Source: Strix aluco (lineage: Eukaryota; Chordata; Aves; Strigiformes; Strigidae). From it: DNA of 64,000 nucleotides. Under the pieces are notes generated by a model. The model did not search any database, was not told the origin of the DNA, and was given only the letters and a program-made list of their open reading frames with translations. Positions 58,165 through 64,000 of this stretch are shown here, piece after piece. Within the stretch, counting starts at the first letter, position 1; every line of letters begins with the position of its first letter. Where the stretch lies: contig NC_133970.1 in NCBI RefSeq assembly GCF_031877795.1, positions 46,379,287 to 46,443,286 of the forward strand. The letters are read 5' to 3'. A program made the translations under genes and the position numbers.

Positions 58165-58775
58165 TAGGCAAGCTTCAAAACACAGCATACTTAAAAAAGT
58201 TTCACAGAATGCTTGAAACAATACAGCAGTTACAGTTACTAGAGTAAGCTAATTGCAGTACCCATAACGAAGGGATATGACGAAATACTACAAAAGTAAA
58301 TAGTAAGGCAAAATATGAAATAGCACACTCACTTAATGGGGTACTAACATTCAGATCCACAATTGCTGGGGAACCCTGGATGCAGCGAGAATTTAGAGTG
58401 CCCTTCCTCGCAAACCGGAAATCCTACGCGATGCGTCCATCCGTAGGTGAGGCATCCAACATCGCTGCAAGCAGGTCCAGCCTCATATATCTAAATCAGC
58501 AGGCCAAAATAACTGGCAACTTTCTTTGAGCGGAAACATCTGCTCTCATCCTCCTGTTGGGTTCCACCCAGAGCCTGGCCACCACTCAAGGGGGAAAACC
58601 AAGGGAGTTTCTAATAAGGTTAAACACTTGGGTTCTTCATACTGCTAAACAAAGAAAGTTGAATACACACATTCTTATAGCATTTCATCCTTATTAATAA
58701 CTACATTTTGTCTAAGCTACATCATCTTTCACTAGTGACTAGTAAGCCTATATATTTCATCAAGGAGTTGCAACT
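58165..58775 (-). mobile_element. LTR family D, diverged copy
   Basis: The part 58395-58680 is clearly homologous to the LTRs at 23949 and 59341 (AAATCCTACGCGATGCGTCC, GGTGAGGCATCCAAC, then GTTGGGTTCCACCCAGAGCC), with many substitutions. The ends are not clear. It could be the 3' LTR of the second class II element. Confidence 0.65.
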
Positions 58776-58974
58776 ACTGTTAGCGTTTTCTCTGAAAAGA
58801 ATTGGCAACGGTAGTGTGATTAAGGACCGAGATAGTGTATTTTGTCCTTTTGCAGCAGCAAGCATTACCCATACATTCTGCTTAAATGATCAGTCGAAGA
58901 GACCACAAACTGTCGGCACAGGGGCACCCACAGCACCCACAGCCGGCTCCTGAGTGTCCACCAAAAGCTGCCTC
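58776..58974. other. ERV-internal, unassigned
   Basis: Between a diverged LTR and an integrase remnant. No protein recognised. Confidence 0.35.
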
Positions 58975-59214
58975 TCACGCCTCAGGTGTAGTTGCACACA
59001 GCTTGCTGGTAATCACCTGCGGGGACTGTGACCTGTGAAGACACAAGCATAACCTCTTCCCCAGGTTGCTTAAAGGATATGGTCCTTCCCAGTTACCACT
59101 TTCCAGGTTTTTTGCTAACACTTGAGCCTTATGACACTTGAAACACTTAGTTCGAACAAACAGGCTGCACCGATGACCCAGCGGGCACTCGGGCGCTCTG
59201 TCAGAGAGCTCCAC
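58975..59214 (-). pseudogene. class II integrase C-terminus remnant
   Basis: The NWEGPYPL segment followed, across a frame change, by GRGYACV-like and PASxV-like readings resembles the C-terminal DNA-binding region of class II integrases. It probably belongs to the second element whose matrix start is at 60436. The rest of pol is missing. Confidence 0.55.
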
Positions 59215-59335
59215 GCTCTGCAGCTGCAGCTGGGCTGCGTCTCACACCCGCAGAACAATCACACAAAGAGGCCTCTTACACTTATCACTCACACAACATA
59301 AAATGACAAACACTACAAACATCAAAAGACCATTA
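59215..59335. other. ERV-internal, unassigned
   Basis: On the minus strand includes a short hydrophobic reading (FVVFVILCC). No assignment. Confidence 0.3.
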
Positions 59336-59340
59336 AGAAT

Positions 59341-60178
59341 TGTTTTGCTGATTAAGGATACCAATTAAACCCAGACACCAGAGTGAAAAGAGTAGGCGTA
59401 CTTTACTGGTAATAACCAAGTAATGTAACAGCGTAATACAGAAAACATGCAGTAAGAAGAAGCAGAACAGTGCACTTAAAGCAACAAACAGAGTAATGCA
59501 TCAAATCATTACTACACGAGAGAGAGAGAGAGAATAGTAATTAAGAGAAATACATCACCACTTGCATATATTATCATCATCATCCAGATCCGCAGGCGCT
59601 GGGCAGCCCCGGTTACAGCGAGGATTTGGAGAGCCTGTCCCGGCAAGTGGGAAATCCTACGCGGTGCGTCCACCCGTAGGTGAGGCTTCCAAAGTCGCTG
59701 TGAGCGGGTCCAGCCTTATATACCAGAGATCGACAAGCCAGAATAGCTGGCACCTTTGTTTTGAGCGGAAAGTTTCTGGTTTCATTCTCCTGTTGGATTC
59801 CACCCAAAGCCTGGACAGGGCTCGGGGGGGAACCAAGGGAGTTTCTAACAAGGCCAAATACTTGGGTTCTCAGCCTTGAACAAGGCTAAACAAGGGAAGT
59901 TGGATACATTCTCTCCCCTCTACTGATTATATTTTGTCTTTCACCAGCAAGTTTACATATTTTATTAATGACTACATGCTAAGTTAACAACTTCAGCTTG
60001 GGGCCTGTTGTTCAGGCTGCAGTATTTCAATGCTTTAGCACTTTTTACACCAGCATAAGTGGGTTGTTATAACTTAGTACAATACCTACTAGCACAATGG
60101 TTATCAGTTATAAAATATACAGGATTCATCTATAGGTCAACTCTGGCTTGGGCCTGTTGTCCAAGCCTTAGCACTTCA
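59341..60178 (-). mobile_element. solo LTR family D
   Basis: 838 bp, TGTTTTGCTGATTAAGG to CCTTAGCACTTCA, with AGAAT at 59336-59340 and 60179-60183. Almost identical over long stretches to the LTR at 23949-25193, but lacking its nested insertion. Inserted into the remnant of the second class II element. Confidence 0.92.
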
Positions 60179-60205
60179 AGAATATATAAAGCCCTTGCTA
60201 GTTGA

Positions 60206-60436
60206 TTATGTGGTGCGTCCAGAAAATCCCCCCTTCTTTGTTTTATACCGTTCACCTATTTCAGCCCGTTTTGCTGGTTCAAAGGCTGTGAGGGTATCGG
60301 CAGGATGGTCGTGGTTTCCGCACCATTTAAGTAACCTTCGTACAGAAGTTTCATTATAAGTTATCCCTCTCTTAGAGAGTATATGCAGCAGGAGTCTGAC
60401 AGTGGCCGTCTCCTCTGTGGGCTTGTTCTGCCCCAT
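60206..60436 (-). pseudogene. matrix (Gag N-terminus) of a second class II element
   Basis: MGQNKPTEE start (Gly2, possible myristoylation) followed by a helical matrix domain (VRLLLHILSKRG, VRRLLKWCGN). It is homologous in layout to the matrix at 62114-62326 but clearly different in sequence, so it is a different family. It runs into non-gag sequence after about 70 residues. Its ATG lies within the tRNA-Lys-like segment at 60430-60461. Confidence 0.8.
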
Positions 60437-60461
60437 GCTCTACCGACTGAGCTCGCCGGGC
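60430..60461 (-). other. 5' half of tRNA-Lys(CUU)-like sequence
   Basis: Minus strand GCCCGGCGAGCTCAGTCGG followed by TAGAGCATGGGGC. Compared with my recollection of vertebrate tRNA-Lys(CUU) it matches 30 of the first 32 nt (differences at nt 8 and 31), covering the acceptor 5' strand, the D arm and the 5' side of the anticodon stem. The ATG of the anticodon stem is the gag start. Neither the rest of the tRNA nor a B box follows. Confidence 0.85.
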
Positions 60462-60480
60462 TCCTTATTAATAGCTAGGC

Positions 60481-62326
60481 TCATAATAAGTTGTTAAAAA
60501 ATGGTGCAACCACTTCACACACTGCAGCGGCATAGGCTGCAACGTTAGCCTGTTGCATTCCTCTGTTGGTTAATTCAATCATGTCAGCTACAGATGCTCC
60601 CTGTGGGAGGGTCACTAACAGCTGTTTGGTAGATGGATTGGCATTTTCGAAGGCCATTAACTTAAACATGTTTTCCTTCATCTCTTGGGTCATGTCAGGT
60701 TGTTGTTCTAGAGAGTCATAAAGACAATCTACAAATTTTGAAAAAGGTTCATTAAGTCCCTGTTTTACTGTTACAAACTTGTCTTGTTTCTTTCCTTCTG
60801 TGTCAGGTACAGACATTAGGGCCTGACAGGCTATTGACTGTGATAGCCGTAACACTTATTTGGAAAAATTGACCTGTAGATCTTCTGCGGCGAAGGGCCC
60901 TGTACCCAATAGCATTTGTGCTTGGACAAGATAAAGGGGATCACCCTGTGGGCGCGGACGAACCTGCTCTTCGTTAGCTAACTTCGTCCATGCGCTTTCG
61001 AATAGCATTTTTTGAGATGGAGTTAAAATAACTGCCGCTATTTGATCGATATCTTTTGGGATTAACAATGATGACGAGAAGATATAGTTAATGATTTGCT
61101 TGGTTAATTGATGGTGGAGACCATTTTGAACTACTGAAGCCCTAAACTTTTCAAGCAGCTTCCAATCTAAGGGATCCCACTCATTGGCACCAGCAACAGT
61201 ATTAAAAGAAACTGGAAATGCTTGTACGCTTTCTGGGATAAAAGATCCTTCTACTATAGCATCTCTAATAATTCCTTTTCATCGGTGCATAGCTACAGAG
61301 GCACTCTGCATCTGTGAAGAGAAAAGATGTGAAGCTGCAGGGTGAGATGGTGGGGGCACAGTCGCCGTCTGTGATAATGACGAGAGGAAGGAATTAGTAG
61401 CAGGCACGGGAACGGAATATTCGAGCGATGGATCAGGAGGAGCAGATGGTTGTAGTCCCATGTTTGACGAAAAGGTATATGGTTTCTGCTCCATCTTCTC
61501 TTCCTGTGTTGCAGCCAATTTCTCAAGGCTGTTTACAATCTGCAGGAGTAAAGTTTCAGTGTTTGAAGAGCCATGTTTTGAGGCGGGGGTGTGTTCTTCT
61601 GTGGTGTTGCCTTGTGAGGGAGGGAGAGGCGGGTACAAGTCCCTGCCCTCATCTGCGTCCCGCCCACTACTGGAGTCGTTAGTCTCTTTCGGTTTCTCCT
61701 CAGTCCCTTTCCCGTTGGCATCAGATACACTTCTGCTGTTTCCAGCCCCTGATTGCACAGTTTTGGGTTTAGCCCCCGCTGCTCACCGCGGTCCCGGCGG
61801 CACAATCGATAAGGCAAACGGATTTTTCGGCTGACCCAACGTGGCGGGAGCCGCAAGCAGCGTAGAGCACCCCCCTCCCTCGTCTCTCTGGGGCGAGGGG
61901 ACCGAGGGGGGGGAAAGGGCCCCTCTGGCCGTGGCTGGGGCAGGGCGGTAGCGGCGGCAGTGGTGGCATGGCTGATATATCAGAGTTAGAAGCCGCTCCG
62001 AGAACTGCAAAGGCAGAAGCCGCAGCCGCACGCTCACTACTCCTCTCCTGCAATGTTTCTCGGATTAATTTCCATAGCGTGGTGTAACCGCTCACTTCTT
62101 TTGCCGACTTTCCTCAATCACTAACCGAGTCCCATAGCTGTTTCCCTATGGCTTCCCAGGTAGCTGCTTCAAATACAAGCCCTACACTGGGGATAAGTCC
62201 CTTCTCTCGGCTCCACTTTAATAAGCCTTCTAAATTGGACTTGTCATATTTTATCCCTCTCACGGAGAGGATCAGTTGGAGGAGTTTCACTACTGCTTGC
62301 TCATCTCTAGTAAGCGTAGACCCCAT
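60481..62326 (-). pseudogene. gag: class II gag (matrix to capsid), broken
   Basis: Matrix 62114-62326 (MGSTLTRDEQ start, LLKWSREKGLIPS). Proline-rich linker at 61769-62095. A further linker with PPLPPS and PSAPP motifs at 61279-61758. Capsid at about 60481-61278, including VQAFPVSFN, WKLLEKFRASV and the major homology region QGLNEPFSKFVDCL. Stops at about 62114, 61279 and 60856 and one frame change near 61760 inactivate it. The frame ends after capsid; nucleocapsid zinc knuckles are absent because the second element begins there. Confidence 0.9.
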
Positions 62327-62337
62327 TCCTCCCCGGC

Positions 62338-62398
62338 CGCTGCCTCTCGCAGCTCCCTAGCCGGCGCCTCTCGCGGCGCCTTAGCTGCCTCTCGTGGC
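62338..62398 (-). promoter_or_regulatory. three GAGAG-loop hairpins in the gag leader
   Basis: Minus strand. 62338-62352 folds as GCTGC-GAGAG-GCAGC. 62362-62379 folds as GGCGCC-GCGAGA-GGCGCC. 62382-62398 is a weaker AGC-rich hairpin with the same GAGAG centre. They lie between primer site and gag start, where packaging and dimer signals are found. Confidence 0.45.
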
Positions 62399-62526
62399 TC
62401 CTTAAGGGGACAGCGCGCTGATTCTCACTTTCAGACACCGGGGCAGCGTCTGGAACAGTTTCGACCAGCTTTCCACCCGTGATTGCACCTCACCGAGTCC
62501 TCGTCAGACTTGTGCGAATCTGTGGG

Positions 62527-62544
62527 TCCCTGTGTTGGGTGCCA
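62527..62544 (-). promoter_or_regulatory. primer binding site, tRNA-Lys-like, mutated
   Basis: Minus strand TGGCACCCAACACAGGGA, two bases from the LTR. 13 of 18 bases match the Lys-1,2 primer site seen at 47541. Two of the mismatches are G-to-A at CpG positions. Confidence 0.6.
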
Positions 62545-62546
62545 TA

Positions 62547-62925
62547 TGCGGGAGAGATGGACATGCGGACAACCAGATTGATTAAGCAATGCCAATTTTA
62601 TTATGGTGGAACAAGCCTTTTATAATGCAGGTGAGAATCACATGATACAATCACATGGTACAATTCTTTCTGATTGGACAGTTAGCTTTGCACATGCTCC
62701 TTAAGCTCTCTTCTGATTGGCTGAGAACTGCCACATCGACATTGTACAAACTCCTTCTCCGCCCAGACCCACACCCTGAAGTTGTTTAACTTCCTGGGTT
62801 CTTCCTCATTCTTCCAGGGCCATTTCATCACATCCTTGCCGATGCTGAGGCTTTACCAGTCTTGCTCATATGCAGGATTGCTCACACGCCCATTTCCCCG
62901 CAGGAAATCCATCCGAATCCCCACA
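62547..62925 (-). repeat. 5' LTR of the class II provirus
   Basis: 379 bp, TGCGGGAGAGATGG (first TGT mutated to TGC) to CGAATCCCCACA. Pairs with 55959-56337. Confidence 0.93.
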
Positions 62926-62931
62926 CTTCAC

Positions 62932-63213
62932 TACATCTTTATAGTCTTCATGAGAGACCTGCCCCCTCTTCCAAAGGCAATAGATTCTCCTTTTGTTCTT
63001 GAGATCCAGCCAAAGGTCCCTGTTTAGCCAGGCCGGTCTCCTTCCCCGCCTGCTTATTTTTTGGCACATGGGAACAGACTGCTCCTGTGCCTTTAAGACT
63101 TCTCTCTTGATGTCCAGCCTTCCTGGACTCCCATATCCTTCAAGGCAGCCTCCCAAGGGATTTTGTTAATCAGTCTTTTGAACAGGTCAAAGTTTGCCCT
63201 CTGGAAGTCTAAG
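62932..63213 (-). mobile_element. CR1, minus strand, 5' piece
   Basis: Continuation of the CR1 at 54065-55958 beyond the provirus. Encodes the pre-RT part of ORF2 (PAWLNRDLWLDLKNKRRIY). The 5' end is truncated at about 63213, where the plus-strand CR1 resumes. Confidence 0.9.
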
Positions 63214-63283
63214 GTGGCAGGGGGGTTGGAACCAGATGATCTTTAAGGTCCCTTCCAACTCAAACCATTCTATGATTCTCTGA
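63214..63283 (+). mobile_element. CR1 3' end, plus strand, right piece
   Basis: GGTTGGAACCAGATGATCTT to ATTCTATGATTCTCTG, the classical CR1 3' terminus. Completes the fragment at 53890-54064. Confidence 0.88.
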
Positions 63284-63888
63284 TTTTTCATCTGTGTGTT
63301 AATTAGATGTTGATAAGGAGGTTTCCTCCAGTTCTAATAAACACAGTTCACAGGAAAAAGATGGGACTTGTTTTGGAAGGCTTACCTGTGGCTTATGCTT
63401 AGGGACTAAGAAGTATTAACATCTGCTGATCCCCAAAAGAATCTTTGCTGAATCTTCCTCTTTTCCTTTACCACAGAAGTATCTGCATGCACCTCAGCCT
63501 GCCTGATGGCCTACTTTTGGCTCTCCACACTTGGTACTAAGCTCTGTGGAGAACATCTGTCACAAAGACACTGCAGAGGAAGCTTCAGAAGGAAGGTGAC
63601 ACCCAGGAATGTCAAGAGCAGAATATCATGACTGATATTAATATTTCACCAATATGTAACGGCAAAACTAATCAGGAGTGAATTTAGGTGAGATTTTTCA
63701 AATGAGATACCTACAATTAGATTCCTAATCCGGATCTGAATGTTGACTTGAGCACTGGCCAGCTTTCAGAGTGTTGAGAACTTGTAAAGTTCAGGGTTTC
63801 AGAACTTCAACATCACTGAAACATCAAGCTGTTTGTTGAAGTGCCTAAATGCAAATTATGTAACATAACTTCAGGCTGGACTGATTGG
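63284..63888. other. non-coding, nothing recognised
   Basis: No gene or repeat recognised. Confidence 0.4.
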
Positions 63889-64000
63889 GTATATGGGCGT
63901 CCACATGGCACACCTTCACAACGAGGTTCTCCACCCGGGCTGCAATGTCCTGCCATACTTCTGCGGCCCAGACGGGTCTGCCCTTGCGTTGCCAGTTGTT
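63889..64000 (-). pseudogene. ERVL pol RNase H fragment at window edge
   Basis: The minus strand aligns with the RNase H end of the ERVL pol at about 51371-51480: NWQRKG, PVWAAEVWQDIAARVEN and HVDAH patterns in the same order. It is cut by the window end. The reading stops matching at about 63889, so the element is truncated there or broken. Confidence 0.8.

Larger units (their letters stand above)
55959..62925 (-). mobile_element. class II (ERVK-type) mosaic provirus
   Basis: Bounded by LTRs 55959-56337 and 62547-62925, with the 6-bp TSD CTTCAC at 55953-55958 and 62926-62931. Read on the minus strand it has 5' LTR, primer site, leader, matrix and capsid (to 60481). A segment from a second class II element plus other LTRs follows (60466 to about 57290), and then integrase C-terminal half, deleted env and 3' LTR. 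Nucleocapsid, protease, RT and most integrase of the outer virus are missing. Many stops show that it is defective. Confidence 0.93.

Noticed and set aside
1..64000. CRISPR arrays, operons or bacterial genes
   Set aside because: None. Tandem repeats present are LTR-internal or homopolymers, and the sequence is vertebrate in character.

Overview
The window reads as avian nuclear DNA. Two long CR1 LINE copies carry the bird-type 3' end (a run of ATTCTGTG-like octamers on the antisense strand) and CR1 reverse transcriptase. Most of the rest is endogenous retrovirus (ERV) of the kinds common in birds. No complete host gene is visible. One weak candidate for a terminal host exon lies near 53.5 kb. 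By my coordinates about 32 of 64 kb (half) is LTR/ERV sequence and almost 5 kb is CR1, far above a usual bird autosome. An ERV-rich compartment such as the W chromosome would fit, but that is inference.

Layout. 1-28 kb: AT-rich non-coding DNA holding a series of solo LTRs, most with matching target-site duplications (TSDs): 3556-4170, 4981-5518, 6882-7540, 8719-9335, 11.6-12.4 kb, 16705-17210, 21039-21478 (inside a CR1 at 18.8-21.5 kb), 22.6-23.5 kb, 23949-25193 (with a second LTR nested in it), 25980-26879 and 27854-28546. 28982-38130 (minus): a young gammaretrovirus-like provirus with a tRNA-His primer site, a 4-bp TSD and LTRs differing at only two positions. Its pol and env are open, and gag is broken only at a homopolymer. 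38.1-46.9 kb: non-coding DNA, two more solo LTRs and a decayed tRNA-like relic. 46926-53324 (plus): a complete class III (ERVL) element with a tRNA-Lys primer site, open gag, a pol broken near its end, and no env. 53.9-63.3 kb: a nest in which a plus-strand CR1 is split by a minus-strand CR1, which is split by a class II provirus (55959-62925, 6-bp TSD). That provirus contains remnants of a second class II element and two further LTR insertions. The window ends inside a minus-strand ERVL pol fragment.

How the parts work together. In the 29-38 kb provirus, gag and pol share a frame and are separated by one UAG, as in gammaretroviral stop-codon readthrough. Env has a cleavage site, fusion peptide, CX6CC motif and membrane anchor. 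A small cysteine-rich ORF lies between pol and env and could be an accessory gene. The ERVL element also has an in-frame UAG between gag and pol.

Most notable observations: (1) the gag start of the second class II element lies inside an almost perfect copy of the 5' half of tRNA-Lys(CUU), so the initiator ATG is tRNA-derived; (2) the Cys-rich ORF between pol and env of the young provirus; (3) an LTR carrying five tandem hairpins with conserved stems and variable loops; (4) three GAGAG-loop hairpins just upstream of a class II gag.
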